A stretch of 64,000 nucleotides of DNA from Paulinella micropora (GCA_009731375.1 BJOX01000114.1:358668-422667), one strand, 5' to 3'; shown: positions 47,797 through 58,685, numbered from the stretch's first letter. A program made the numbers and translations. The notes: generated from the sequence alone by a model not told the origin.

Positions 47797-48044
47797 GTGG
47801 TAAAGTTTGGCGACACTTTCTGAATATAGTTTGTTTGAGCATAGTTTTTTAATCACCTACTTAGACTTTCTTCCAATCCGCTGGTGCTTGTTTGTTTCAG
47901 TCAATCAGGAAAAGGCAAGACAGACTAAAATATTTTCTGAATACTTTTGGTCCGATAGGGTCATGTGAAAGCGATTAGCAATATCTTGCTTGCAGTAAGG
48001 ATATGTTTCATTCCAACGAGATTTTTACCCACCCAAAAATAAAT

Positions 48045-48079
48045 ATTCCGCAGTACAAAATATTGATTCCGCTGGCTTA
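48045..48079 (-). repeat. right terminal inverted repeat
   Basis: ATTCCGCAGTACAAAATA then TTGATTCCGCTGGCTTA, the reverse complement of the left end with 4 mismatches. Confidence 0.85.
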
Positions 48080-48081
48080 TA

Positions 48082-48630
48082 TACGGGAAGTGGGGTGTTG
48101 GGAAAGACACAGCGGGTACAAGCGGAACACCACACTCTCATTTGTCATATGTGCATCCGGATCGACAGGGGTTAATTGCAGGGGCTGGAGCGGGAACACA
48201 AGAGCGACAGGGACAGCCGGAGGGCGCGGGATTCATCGCGGGTACGGAACAAACGATAGAGGAAATGGGACGGGAACATGACCGCACTCATGGTATATAT
48301 GAACAGGAGCGACCTCCGCAGCAAGAGGAAGCGCGTCCGCGCAGGTCTAACAGCGACGATGATGTAAAGATCGTGGGGGTTTCTACGGCAGGTGAGCCAG
48401 GAAAGAGTGAGGGGGAGATCACGAACGGGAATGGGGGTTTGACGTATGACGGGGGAACGGAGGGCGAGGCGACAACGACGACGGGGCGACGGATCGGGAT
48501 ACGGGATCCCGGAAAGGGACGAGATGGGGAGGAGCTTGAAGACACGGGAATATGTGGATCTGACATAGGCAGAAAGAGGGGGAGAGACGAGGGAATAAAC
48601 GAGAGGCAGGGGAAACGGCATGCAAAATAG
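48082..48630 (+). CDS. Ty3/gypsy-type element, gag-like region part 2
   Basis: Continues the frame of the 33053-33457 segment after virtual removal of the DNA transposon. Hydrophilic, Gly/Glu/Arg-rich. Ends with TAG at 48628-48630, which overlaps the start of the next frame (ATG at 48620), the arrangement expected for gag/pol overlap or frameshifting. Confidence 0.65.
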   Translation, partial: YGKWGVGKDTAGTSGTPHSHLSYVHPDRQGLIAGAGAGTQERQGQPEGAGFIAGTEQTIEEMGREHDRTHGIYEQERPPQQEEARPRRSNSDDDVKIVGVSTAGEPGKSEGEITNGNGGLTYDGGTEGEATTTTGRRIGIRDPGKGRDGEELEDTGICGSDIGRKRGRDEGINERQGKRHAK

Positions 48631-51600
48631 CAAAAGGCGGAGGGGCGAGCGTGTAGCGGATCGGGGGTTACAAGGAAAAGGGTACAAAGAGGGCGAGAGC
48701 AGTGAGGGTGAGGTCGAGGGCAAGGAGAGAGCGAGATTGGAGGGGGAGCGGGAGAGAAGTGAGGGAGAGGGGGTGGCAGAGGAAAAGAAGCGGGAAGAAA
48801 GTGAGAGAGAGAGGACACGGGAGCGAAAACGACAATTACTGGAGACACACTGGAAGGTGAGTCAGAGGCATGAGGCGATGCGAGTGACGCCGTCGGTTAG
48901 TCAAATTAAAAAATCAAATCTCCCACTGGCGTATACTCGGGTCAAGTTGAGGAGTTTAGGAGGGGATGTGGTCATTGGCAACGATACCATGGCGGCCATC
49001 AGCGTCATTGGAAAACACTTTTTGGACAAGCACGGGCAGCAACCATGGTTCCAGGAGCGGTTTCGGGCGACACGAGGTTGGGTGAAGGGGGTGTCGGGTA
49101 CAACGGCGATGACGGGCACGATACTGCTGGCGTTTGATCTGGAAGGGGGGAATACATATACGCACAGGTTTTGGGTCGTCCCGGCATATACAGGGGGACT
49201 CCTGTGGAGCTTTGAGGCGCTGAAGCGGATGCACACTCACATCGACTGCCACAGAGAAGAGGTACGGTATGGACGGGGGGAAAACGCTCCGGTGTATGGA
49301 GTGGTGGAATACGACTCAGAGGAGGGACAAGGAGACATACCGGGGGCACGGGTGGCGAACGATTTCAGGGCGGCACGGGTAGAGATTGAGAAGGGAGAGG
49401 AGATAAGGCAGCGGAGCATGAGGTTTTTGCAATTGGGGAACACGAGGAAGAGGAAGAGGAGAGCGAGTCGGAGGACGAGTGGACGAAGGCCAGAATCGTT
49501 GCTCTGGTCGACACGACGTTGGAGTATTTCCGGAGACAGAGGGAGGAGGCCTCGGACGGTTTTCCGAAACACGGGCGAGATTTGGGATACCAGCATAAGG
49601 AAATGGATGCACGGGTGTTGCCTATGGCGCAATATGTAGTATGCAATACGGGCAAGCCTAGCCAGGCCAAGGTGGAGATTTTGAACTTCCTACAGGAGCG
49701 GTGGGGAAGTCAACCCATAGTAGCGGATTCGGTGTCCCAGATCAAGAAGACATTGAAAAATCGGCTTTCGCACGGGGATTTCACGATTATGTTTCCGGTA
49801 GGAAGGATAACGGAGATGTGGTGGTACGATGTGGAAGATTTTCTAATCGCGGACCCGATAACGATCCCGAGTCGCACACAGAAGTTGATAGTGGCTTGCC
49901 GACTCGGATCGAGGAAGATAGCTAGGCGGTACCGAGAGGAACTTCTGGATCGGGATTTGGCTTCCATTCGGGATGAGGCATTTACGCACATATCCGGGGT
50001 ATATCACAGGACATACGCCATTCAGTATGCTATGATGATGGACCAACTGGCAAGATTCGCGGATCAAGAGCGGAAGACACCAACCTTATATCGGTCGAGG
50101 GAGGGTTTAGACGGGGACGGAGCGGAGATAGCGGTGGACGACATACAGGGGCAAGCGACAGAGGAGCAGATCAAGGAGGAGACGGATAAGGCGAGACAGG
50201 CGTTACAGGAACAGTCGGAGACATGGCAGGGCACTTCAGAGGAAAAGGCTGCGGCTATGGGGGTCATGGAAGACAACATCCAAGCTTTCGGCCCTTTGGA
50301 GGGGGGATCGGTGACAAGCCACGTCGCGGTTTTCGAACGAGAGACGGGGCAGGAGGTACCGGGGATAGGACGGCCTTCGCGGCTAAGTCATCATGAGGAT
50401 CGGATTGCCAGGGAGATGACGGCGGAACTTTTGGAAAAGGGATTGATCGAGGCGCGGCTATCGGAGTATGCGTCTCCGGTACGCATGGCGCCAAAACCAG
50501 ACGGAACGTTGCGGATGTGTATCAACTATTGGAGGATAAACGAAATCATCAAGAAGATAGAGATGCCGGTGCCAGACGTGCGAAGGGGAATAGAGGTGTT
50601 GCAGAAGGCGAAGATATACTCGACGTTGGATTTGAAGAGCGGATTCTGGCATATTCCGTTAGCGGAGGAAAGCCGCTACCTAACGGCATTCATGGTGGGG
50701 ATGACAACCTACGTGTGAAAGGTTCTGCCGATGGGGTTGAAGGTGGCACCGGGCATATTTCAGCAGGCGATGACGAAGACGCTGGGTGCAAATTTCCGAG
50801 ACGCGGAATTTGCAGAGAAGTACGGGGATACGACGGGATACGCCTTCGCGTATTTGGATGATGTGGTCATTTTCTCGAATTCGGTAGAGGAACACATACA
50901 ACATTTGCGGGACATCATGAGACGGGTCAAGGCGTTCGGATTCCGGTTGAATGCTAAGAAGTCCACTTCTTACAGAAGCGGATACAGTATCTGGGGTACG
51001 ACATCGAGAACGGGACGTGTTCGATTGCGGGGAAGAAGCGAGAAGCGCTTGCGGCTATGCCTCTTCCTGCGACGAGATCCGATTTACACTCATTTGTGTC
51101 CTTGGCGCAATACTATAGTGAATTCATACCAGGATTCGCAAAAATCGCGGAACCAATATGGCTGTCCATGAAAGAGGGCAAGTGCGGTGTGGGGAGTACG
51201 TGGCCACCAGCGGTTCACAAGGCGGTTGAAACACTAAGGGCACATATCTTGATGGACCCATGGAGCGAAGGGGGTACGGTTTTACAGCTTCCCAATTTCA
51301 ACAAGAGTTTCATACTCGACACGGATGCATCGGCATATGCGATAGGAGGGGTTCTGCAACAGAGGGATGACGAGGGGCGTTTGAGGCCGGTGATGTTTCT
51401 GAGTCGGCGAATGACACGGGCAGAACAACAATACTGCACGCGGCAGAGAGAGGCATTGGCCATAGTCTGGGGTTTCAAGAAACTACGTGACTATCTGTGG
51501 GGGGCAAAGGGGACGACGGTGCGGTCGGATCACAACAACCTACAGTGGTTGATGTCGCAGGATCACACGGGCAGGTTGGCAAGATGGCAGTTGGAGCTAT

Positions 51601-51812
51601 CCGAATATGACTTCACGATTGAATTCATATTGGGTAAGGAGAACTATCGTGCGGACTACCAGTCAAGGGCTGGGGGTGCGCCGGAGGACGACAGCGCGAA
51701 GGAAAAGAAGGAGGAGGCGGTGGCGGACGACAAGGATACACGGGCGACACAGCAGAGTCATGGTGTCTTCGTGAGAAACCAGTGTACGACGCGGAGAAGA
51801 AGAGTGGCATGA
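48620..51812 (+). CDS. Ty3/gypsy pol: protease-like, reverse transcriptase, RNase H
   Basis: Frame 1 (48620-49639) has a charged N-terminus and a retropepsin-like segment (VVIGNDTMAAISVIGKHFL), where DTMAA stands in for the usual D-T/S-G-A. The RT lies at about 50440-50960: LRMCINYWRINEI, STLDLKSGFWHIPL, LPMGLKVAPGIFQ and the catalytic FAYLDDVVIFS. TGA at 50716-50718 replaces the expected aromatic codon before KVLPMGL. A frame shift near 50965 leads to RNase H at about 51305-51660 (FILDTDASAYAIGGVLQQ, REALAIVWGFKKLRDYL, TTVRSDHNNLQWL). The order PR-RT-RH-IN and motif forms place it in Ty3/gypsy. The element is broken as read. Confidence 0.85.
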
Positions 51813-53680
51813 ACCTGACGCGGTTTCACTTCAAGACGACCGCAGCGGTTTTAACGGTCTTGGGAAAAATGGATTTGGAAGAGGAAGAGCAGAGGGAGAA
51901 TTTTGATGACTGGAAACCCATCAACGGTATAGAGTATGTGACGGAGGTAGCGGAAATGCATAGGAATAGGAAGGAGGCGCAGAGGGAAGATGTGCGAGCG
52001 AATCACGCACAGTCGGTGGATTGTTGTGAAGAACACGGGTTGGAGGATGCGCGAAAGGGATATGAGGAAGAAATGTGGAAGGAGGCGGTACAGGGGGAGC
52101 TGACGGAGGATGAGGTGGGGGATTTGAAACCTTTTCCGTGGCGAACCATGCCCATGGTGGGGAACATTGTGATTCCGACGAAGGCGGAAGCGGCGGCGGG
52201 TCAGACGGAGGCGAAGCCGGAACTCATGTTGAGGGACACACACCCAAGCCGGGTATCCTTGGAGTTGGAAAACAAGACGGAGATCAAGTTTGCGTCGGTG
52301 GACATGTTCCGCAAGCTCACGCGGGACAGTGAGGAGTGGAAGAGGTTTATTGCGCACCAGGAGAACCCGACGGGGATTTCGGCAGACGGGGACATAAAGT
52401 GGCGGAAGGAGAAATACACTTACTCGGACGGGCTAATCTGGTATTTCGGGAGCGGGGCCAAGAACAAGGACGATCCGGAACGGTGGGTAGTATGGGTGCC
52501 GGCAGCGTTACGGTACGCGATTCTGATAGGGGCACACAACTGCCCTTTACAGAGTCACCCGGGGCTGGATAGGATGAGGTGGTCTATGACTCGGCGGTTT
52601 TATTGGGACACGATGGATAAGGACATCAGAGTTTCATTTCGGGATGTGGGCCATGCCAGAGGGCGAAGACGGTCTACGATGCGAACAAGGGGTTACTGGG
52701 GCAGTATGACATAACACGGGATATATTTGACACGATTCGCATCGATTACGTCGGGCCTTTACCGGAAGCGGGGGAGGGTCGATACAAGTATATCCTCACG
52801 ATTATTGATCGGGCCTCTAACTCCGTGATTCCGGTTTCCACGGCTGACGACACCAAGGAGACGACGACCAAAGCACTGATTGATAACGTATTCAGCCGGA
52901 TCGGGGTGTCCAGGAAGATCATATCGGACAGAGGAAGCTCCTTTATCAATTGGGTGTCGAACGAGCTCAGTGCATACTACGGGTTTCGGTGGGATTATGT
53001 CACGGCATACAACCCTATGGCTAACGGGAAGATAGAGAGGATGCATCGTACACTGAAGGTGTCCTTGAAGATATAGTCAGAACGGGCAAACCAAATGGAC
53101 AGAGGCATTGCAAGCGTTTACCTTTGCGGTGAACAACCTGGGTTCTTCGTCTTTGGGGGGTAGGGCTAGACTGTGCCCACATCAGATGGTGTTTGGCAAG
53201 GTCCTAACCACTCCACAGGACGTGATGCAACACAAGGCATTGTATTAGCCGTTGGAGCTGATGGCAGTGAGGTTACGGGCCCTAGCGGAAGCGGAACAAA
53301 TTGTGACTAAGCATTGGGAGGCGGCAATGCGGACGGAGGACGAGAAGGGTCAACAGAAATATAAACACGTGGAATTGAGGGAGGGGGATACAGTGCTGCT
53401 ATACTGCCCAAACGTTCCAGTGGGGGTCTCAACAAAGCTCTATGAGAAATGGCAGGGTCCGTATCAGATTATGAAACAAACCGCGGCCTACAATTATAAG
53501 ATCAGACACCAGCGGACGAAAAAGGAACAGATAGTTCACGTTCGGCGATTGGTCAAGTTCTCGCCTTACTTGTTGGATTATGAAACGGAGCAGGATGCCT
53601 TGGAGCGGATGGCGGATCAATATGGAAACCCGCGGCCGTTGTTGACACGGCGCAGAGGGCGGAGGAGATTGCGAGGCTGA
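51782..53680 (+). CDS. Ty3/gypsy pol: integrase
   Basis: After a 200-residue linker, the zinc-binding region (SHPGLDRMRWSMTRRFYWDT) is followed by a frame shift near 52640. The catalytic core follows, with IDYVGPLPEAGEG (first Asp), SDRGSSFINW (second Asp) and NGKIERMHRTL (Glu). TAG at 53074-53076 results from a 2-bp loss relative to the inverted copy. A second TAG follows KALY at about 53246. A GPY/F-type C-terminal module (LYEKWQGPYQIMK) is present. Confidence 0.85.
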
Positions 53681-54105
53681 GGGAGGAGGTGACGTTCGAA
53701 CAGGATGCGGAGGAGAAGAAAAGATTGCAAGACGCAATAGAGGAATTGGAGACGGGTTCACATGAGAGGGTTTCACAGAAACAAAAGCGGGATGAGGAAA
53801 AGCGGAGAGAGGAGGACAAGAAACGGGAAGAGGGAGGAATACAAGGCAGGGAGGGGGAAGCAGAGAGGAAAGGCGTGGGAGCACAAGGGGGTCAAGACAA
53901 GCAAGGTACAGGGGGGCCATCGAGGTCAGAGGCACCGGAGGGGCATTTGGGGATCAAAAACAAGCGAGGCCTGTGTATGGAAAAAGCGGCGGAGATCGAT
54001 GGTATAAAATGGAAGACGGGCAAGTTCTACTTGATGATGCCGGCGGCGAAAGAGGTAAGCGATGACACATTGGATGACTTTTATGTCATGAGGGTTCTAA
54101 GTTAG
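53681..54105 (+). CDS. C-terminal coiled-coil extension of the Ty3/gypsy element
   Basis: Reached from the integrase by a one-base shift near 53640 (AQRAEEIARLREEVTFEQ). Strongly charged coiled coil, then a Gly/Glu-rich stretch, then a small folded-looking end (GIKWKTGKFYLMM). No family recognised. Confidence 0.5.
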
Positions 54106-54173
54106 GGGGGGACGTCACGGCATAAGGCGGGGAAGGGTATAACGCCGGTGATGCAGTTTGGAGTAGTGACGAG

Positions 54174-54512
54174 GTGGCGGAGGAAAAGATGCGGCGGCGG
54201 TTCGATCCGGTTTTTCTGGAAAAGGCGGGGAAGAAGCGGGAAACGTGGGATGCAACCATCAAGTTGGACGACGAGGATCATATCCCAAACACCATTCAGA
54301 CGAGACCGCGGTTGGTGCTGAAGGTACCGTTCGACCTCACGGAAGAAAGGCGGATACCGGCACAGATTTGGGATGAAATCGATGCGGAGGGATTGCCTTT
54401 CGATATTATCGGCGCTCCACCGGCGGCGGTTGGATCAAGAGGCAAGAAGCGGCCTACGACGGGTGGTCGGATGACTCGGGCCAGAGGACGGGCACAACGA
54501 GGAAGGGGGTGA
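54174..54512 (+). CDS. hypothetical protein, likely part of the retroelement
   Basis: 112 residues with a basic C-terminus (GRMTRARGRAQRGRG). Same high-GC, purine-rich composition as the upstream pol, so it probably belongs to the element. No LTR pair was recognised on either side. Confidence 0.4.
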   Translation: MAEEKMRRRFDPVFLEKAGKKRETWDATIKLDDEDHIPNTIQTRPRLVLKVPFDLTEERRIPAQIWDEIDAEGLPFDIIGAPPAAVGSRGKKRPTTGGRMTRARGRAQRGRG

Positions 54513-54593
54513 TGAATGGGTGACGAGTGAGAGGATAGTATAGGAATAGAGAAAGATGAAGAATAAGAAAGAAGATGAGAGATGACGAGATGA

Positions 54594-54890
54594 GAAGAAT
54601 ACGACCTGGACACCAACCCTCTCTTCCGCCCCATCTACGATGACACAAAGGACAAAGCTACCATTCATAGCTGGAGTAAACCCCTGGCCTTCTGGAAGCC
54701 CCTCCTCTTCGATATCACCAACGATCAAGTCGTTTATCGACACATCGAATGGTGTCCCTTCAAAAAGATCAAGGACAAATGCCGGCTCTCCGCTAACGTT
54801 CTTAAGCGTCTTCGAGGTACTCTCATCACCGGTGAATCCTTCCCGCTTCATGTCTTCCAGAAGGGCAAGCAAGCTAAGTCCAAGGAGTAG
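54594..54890 (+). CDS. unrecognised open fragment
   Basis: A 98-codon plus-strand frame without an ATG start (YDLDTNPLFRPIYDDTKDK ... LHVFQKGKQAKSKE, stop TAG). It looks protein-like, but an overlapping minus-strand frame (54435-54872) also does, so strand and reality are uncertain. The spacer 54891-55205 holds nothing recognisable. Confidence 0.3.
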   Translation, partial: EEYDLDTNPLFRPIYDDTKDKATIHSWSKPLAFWKPLLFDITNDQVVYRHIEWCPFKKIKDKCRLSANVLKRLRGTLITGESFPLHVFQKGKQAKSKE

Positions 54891-55237
54891 CCACCCCCTT
54901 TCACTCTCAAGTGGGTTTTACCCATCGTAATGGCTTCACCCGCCCCCCCGCCCAGCGCTTTTTCCACTTGAACCGTCATCGTCCCTAGAAGTATTACGCC
55001 ATGACCGGCGTACCTACGTAAGTCCTTGATCGCCTCTTGTGCCTGCAGGTCAACGATTATTCTCACCGAACTTGAACCAGTCAGTGGTTATATCGGCACG
55101 GCATACTTGGTGCTTCATTGGTTCATCTCGGCTTTGTGATCCCGGCCACCTAATTTTCTACGGCTCGACATCGCCTCCCGATATCATCGCTCGCTACTGC
55201 GCCTATATTTATAGAAAAAAAATTAAATCAAAAATAA

Positions 55238-56034
55238 TTATCTAGATTTTAGTAAATTGAAAAATGAATTAAATAAATTAAAATAATTAGTTTCACGATA
55301 AACAAATAAAGTCATAACGATACCTAAACCATTAAGATTAATCGCTTGGTCGTTTTCGTCCGTCAAGTAAAATCTAAATACATTGTTTGAAGTTGCTGAT
55401 AATGTTTTCCCGTATTCACTACCAGAGCCGTCGTAAATGACAGAACCAAAAGGAATTTCGTTGGCTGTATATATTTCTTGAAGCACGTGATTATCACCTT
55501 CACTCACCAAATCAGATTGAAGATACAGAGTTTTTTCACCAGTTAAAATAATTACATTTGGCGATTAAAGAAATATGTTGAGTTTCTATCAAAACCCATT
55601 ACTTCGTGAATACGGGAATCACCATCAAATATAAACCGCGGTTGAATTCCTTTATTCTCTGACACACTGAATGTTAATTTTCCATCTTCTGGGTCTATGT
55701 TTGTATTATTACTGGATACCACATAAGTATAATTATTTGGGCTGTCTGCTGTTAGCACCTCCGCCAGTTTATTTTTTAAGTTGTTCATTGTGTAGTTGCC
55801 CTCAGGTATCGTAATTAAAGCCTCATATCCGTCTTCAGATAATGTAAAAGTATGGTAAGGACTGGCGACTGAGTAATACGACTTTGGAATGTAAATGTGT
55901 AATATTTTACAATGTGTAAGGGAATCTAGTCCCTTCATATTGACTTCGTGTGTAAAGTCGCTGTCTGTTCCCGTTATTCTATTTTTACTATTTATGTAAT
56001 AGATACCCGAACTTCTTCCTCCCTTGTAGTCCAT
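55238..56034 (-). CDS. penton-like minor capsid protein
   Basis: About 260 residues in two frames: 56034-55552 (MDYKGGRSSGIYYINSKNR...) and, after one lost base near 55562, on to 55238 (VIILTGEKTLYLQSDLV...). Beta-rich, with features I associate with single-jelly-roll penton proteins of virophages and polinton-like viruses: IYIPKSYYSV, ITIPEGNYTMNNL and a late HEVMGFD. It would form the fivefold vertices of the capsid. Assignment is by pattern and context, not by a diagnostic motif. Confidence 0.5.
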
Positions 56035-56101
56035 TGTTATATTATATAAATAATATTTTATTTAAATTTCTGTGTGTATATATGTATAATTATGTATAAT
56101 T

Positions 56102-56560
56102 ATGAAAGTGCTCAAGATGTCATAGTGAGATAAAGGAAGAATATTTTTCAAGAAACAGAAAGGGTGAGTTAAGAAAGTGTTGTAATAATTGTTTTAAAAA
56201 AATGATTTGTTCAGGCGGATAATTAAAAATAATGGAGATATTAAAAGGTTTTAATATTAATTTTCAATACAACACCACATACGAAGTTACATTTATTACA
56301 ATGGGATTTCATATTACAACATAATGAGAAACCAATATTTATTGAATATGATGGAATACAACATTTTGAACCCGTTAGATTTGGTAGAATTTCTAAAAAG
56401 AAAGCAGAAAAAGCATTTGAAAAAACAAAAAAAATATGACCAAGTAAAAAATACATATTGTCAAGAAAAAGGATATCATTTACTCCGTATAAAATATGAC
56501 GAAGATGTAGTATCTAAATTAATTAAATGGTTTGATGATATTGGTTTTGAATCTGTTTAA
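56102..56560 (+). pseudogene. zinc-ribbon plus PD-(D/E)XK-type endonuclease, frameshifted
   Basis: The only clear plus-strand gene in the viral block. A zinc-ribbon-like part (CSRCH...CCNNCFKK) is followed by a nuclease-like part (PIFIEYDGIQHFEPVRFG ... YDQVKNTYCQEKGYHLLRI) of the Vsr/restriction-like family common in phages and algal viruses. At least three single-base shifts (near 56104, 56300 and in the A-run near 56440) break it. Such genes often behave as mobile homing endonucleases. Confidence 0.6.
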
Positions 56561-56569
56561 ATAAAGGTG

Positions 56570-57034
56570 TCAAAACCATACCCATTCTGTGCTTTTAATT
56601 TTTCCGCTTCTTCTTCTTTTAGGTCTGTAGCCACTGGCAAACTTAAATTGCACTCCTTTAGCCCTCATTAGTAAAAACCGCATAGCAAACCATCCACAAG
56701 TTGAGGAAGTATCACTCTGCTCTTTTACCTTATTTACTTTCATTAATAAATAACTATCGGTGTGGCTTTTATCTATTAGTTGTTTCATTTGTTGTTGAAA
56801 GTCTTCTGTTGGCTCGTAAAGTGCTAATGGGTCATACACTTCAACACTCCTGTCTTTATCTAGACTTATCCATACTGCCATCCAGTGCTGTCCTTTTTTG
56901 TTGGTAGGGTCGGTATTCATAATAAATCCGTATCGCTTTCTGCTTCCTGGTTTCAACTTGTTGATTTCATCGCTCGCTATCGCTCCGAGATACCATCCAT
57001 ATTTTTTCATTATGTCATCTATTTCATTAGTCAT
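56570..57034 (-). CDS. adenovirus-type cysteine protease (maturation protease)
   Basis: 154 residues. Catalytic triad candidates appear in the expected order: His in GQHWMAVWI, Asp in VEVYDPLA and Cys in STCGWFAMRFLL. This is the Ulp1/adenain-like family that cleaves capsid precursors in adenoviruses, polintons and virophages. Sequence directly upstream stays open in the same frame (GATARGATARGATAR, then IEGRGLMTNEIDDIM), so the true product may be longer and joined to the coiled-coil protein at 57189-58267. Confidence 0.8.
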   Translation of the reverse strand: MTNEIDDIMKKYGWYLGAIASDEINKLKPGSRKRYGFIMNTDPTNKKGQHWMAVWISLDKDRSVEVYDPLALYEPTEDFQQQMKQLIDKSHTDSYLLMKVNKVKEQSDTSSTCGWFAMRFLLMRAKGVQFKFASGYRPKRRRSGKIKSTEWVWF

Positions 57035-58267
57035 TAGTCCACGACCCTCTATGTCGCTCGTGAGCGACTGCCCCGCGAGCGGGGCTCCCTGCTGTTGCTC
57101 GTCTGTCTGTGGGGTTGCTCTGGCTGTGGCTCCTCTGGCTGTGGCACCTCTGGCTGTGGCTCCGCAGAACTTGTGCTCGGGGGTGGTGCTACATCGTCGG
57201 TTGTGTCTCCGCTGGTTGTGGATTTGTCATTTCAAATATAAGTTGTTTAGCATCCGAAGTTTCAAAACGTGGCGGGTCTATTGGCGATAGAGTGCTATTT
57301 ACAGGAGTTTTTTTTTCTTCATTCTTTTTGCTTTTATTTTTAGCAATCATTTTTGTTGCAAATTGATCTAGTTTATCCCATCCATCTTTTACCGATGATA
57401 TGTTTTCAGTAATTTTTTGTGTGTATAACCATCTCTTTAAACTAGTGGCGTAGTCGTTTGAACCTTTGTTTTTTATGATAGGGATATTAATGCCTGCTTT
57501 TTGAAGGTGGTTTATTATTATATGATTTTTCATTTTTTTAGTATTACTGCCATTTAATCTAATTTTCTCAGATAACATTTCATCAATAATTCTTCGTCTC
57601 TTTTCTTCTTCCAAATCTTTTTCTTGTTTATTTACTTTGTCAGTTATATCAGTTATTTTTGGGGAAGATGTTGTTGTGGTTTTCTTTGGTTTATTTATCG
57701 TTGAAGGGGGATTCGGTTTCGCTATAATTGGTGGTGCGACTTGTGCCGTCAATAATCCCTGTCTATGTAGTCGTTCAGCATTTAGTTCCTGAATAAGTCG
57801 CTGTTCCTTCTTCTGTTCCCTATCATTTTCTTCCTGTCTTTCCTTAATCTCTGCCAGTTGTTTTTTATGTTCCCTGTCCTTTATTTCTTTTTGTTCCTTC
57901 GCATCGGCTATGTCTTTTCTTTCTTGCCTCTTCTTCTCCTCTTCTAAATCCTCCCTTGCTTTCGTTTCCTTTTTCTGAGTTTGTCTAAGTGATCTTGAAT
58001 TGCTGTTCTTGTATTCTGCTCAATCTCAAACAGGCTCTGGACTTTTCTTAAGTTCTCCTTCTTTGCTTTTTTCTTTGCTTTTGGTCTGCTTAAGTATTTC
58101 ATAAAAAGTTTAACAATTTGAAGTGTGCTCATATCATTTGTTTTCTTACCGAAATTAAGATAATATTTTTTACCCTTCTGGATAATATAAGGCTTCCCGC
58201 TTTTATTTCTATAAACCCGCGGTGGTCTTACCTTAGGTTTCCTTGCTTTTTTGGTTTTAGCGACCAT
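57035..58267 (-). CDS. long coiled-coil protein, probably the N-terminal part of the protease polyprotein
   Basis: Starts MVAKTKKARKPKVRPPRVYR at 58267 with a short YRNKSGKPYIIQKGKKYYL motif. After a one-base shift near 57985 it becomes a highly charged coiled coil (EEEKKRQERKDIADAKEQKE..), then a Pro-rich linker and a globular part (57700-57250). A further shift near 57190 would connect it to repeated GATAR or EPQPE units (57080-57170) and the protease. A fusion of coiled coil and protease is inferred. Confidence 0.55.
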
Positions 58268-58320
58268 TGTATATTAACAAACAAAAAAATATTTCCTCAT
58301 AATTTCAAACAAAATATCTT

Positions 58321-58647
58321 TTACAATTGGAGTGCCCCTCGCCCACTCTGCTTACCATACCCCAGTTTTGAAGCGGTGGCTTGGACAGACCCCGCATAAG
58401 GCACTCCAATACTGATTAGGGCTCCAGCAGTTCTAGAGATTACTTTGTTATCACGAAGGAATTTATTAACAGCCAAGGCAGTTTTTCCGACCTTTGCCCA
58501 GTTAATTTTACCACCAGCCTGCCCCTTGCCTCCTTGCTTCTTCTTTCGTCCAGTCTTCATATTGCCTCCTGCCATATTTGTGCTTGAGTTAATTGTTCGT
58601 TTGCCGATTGTTGGAATGACTTCAACAATAGTCGTTTTTACTACCAT
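58321..58647 (-). CDS. small basic capsid-associated protein
   Basis: 108 residues: Lys/Gly-rich middle (TGRKKKQGGKGQAGGK), then INWAKVGKTALAVNKFLRDN and a hydrophobic GALISIGVPYAGSV ending SKLGYGKQSGRG. Similar basic-plus-amphipathic proteins accompany the ATPase in polinton-like viruses and may be DNA-binding or membrane-active minor virion proteins. Role inferred from context. Confidence 0.5.
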   Translation of the reverse strand: MVVKTTIVEVIPTIGKRTINSSTNMAGGNMKTGRKKKQGGKGQAGGKINWAKVGKTALAVNKFLRDNKVISRTAGALISIGVPYAGSVQATASKLGYGKQSGRGALQL

Positions 58648-58685
58648 TATAATAAGTAAAAAAATAATTATTGATAAGATATTTT

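Larger units (their letters stand above)
46484..48044. other. right non-coding part of the DNA transposon
   Basis: AT-rich 1.5 kb without convincing coding frames. It contains foldback copies 13 and 14 and the inverted subterminal repeat. Confidence 0.6.
33458..48079. mobile_element. 14.6-kb TIR DNA transposon nested in the Ty3/gypsy gag
   Basis: The two ends are 35-bp inverted repeats with 4 mismatches, TAAGCC.GCGGAATCA then TATTTTGTA..GCGGAAT. TA lies outside both ends (33456-33457 and 48080-48081), and TATA with shorter repeats fits equally. Removing the insert plus one TA joins ATA to TACGGG and restores the gag frame (..QPLI | YGKWG..). Contents: subterminal repeats, a minus-strand DUF7869-like gene, a divergent plus-strand methyltransferase-module gene and about 15 foldback elements. 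I do not recognise the superfamily. Confidence 0.85.

Noticed and set aside
48172-48848. Minus-strand frames opposite the gag/pol region
   Set aside because: Pro/Ser/Arg-rich shadows of a purine-rich plus-strand coding region.
54435-54872. Minus-strand protein opposite 54594-54890
   Set aside because: Plausible composition but no motif, and it overlaps an equally plausible plus-strand frame. Neither can be chosen from sequence alone.
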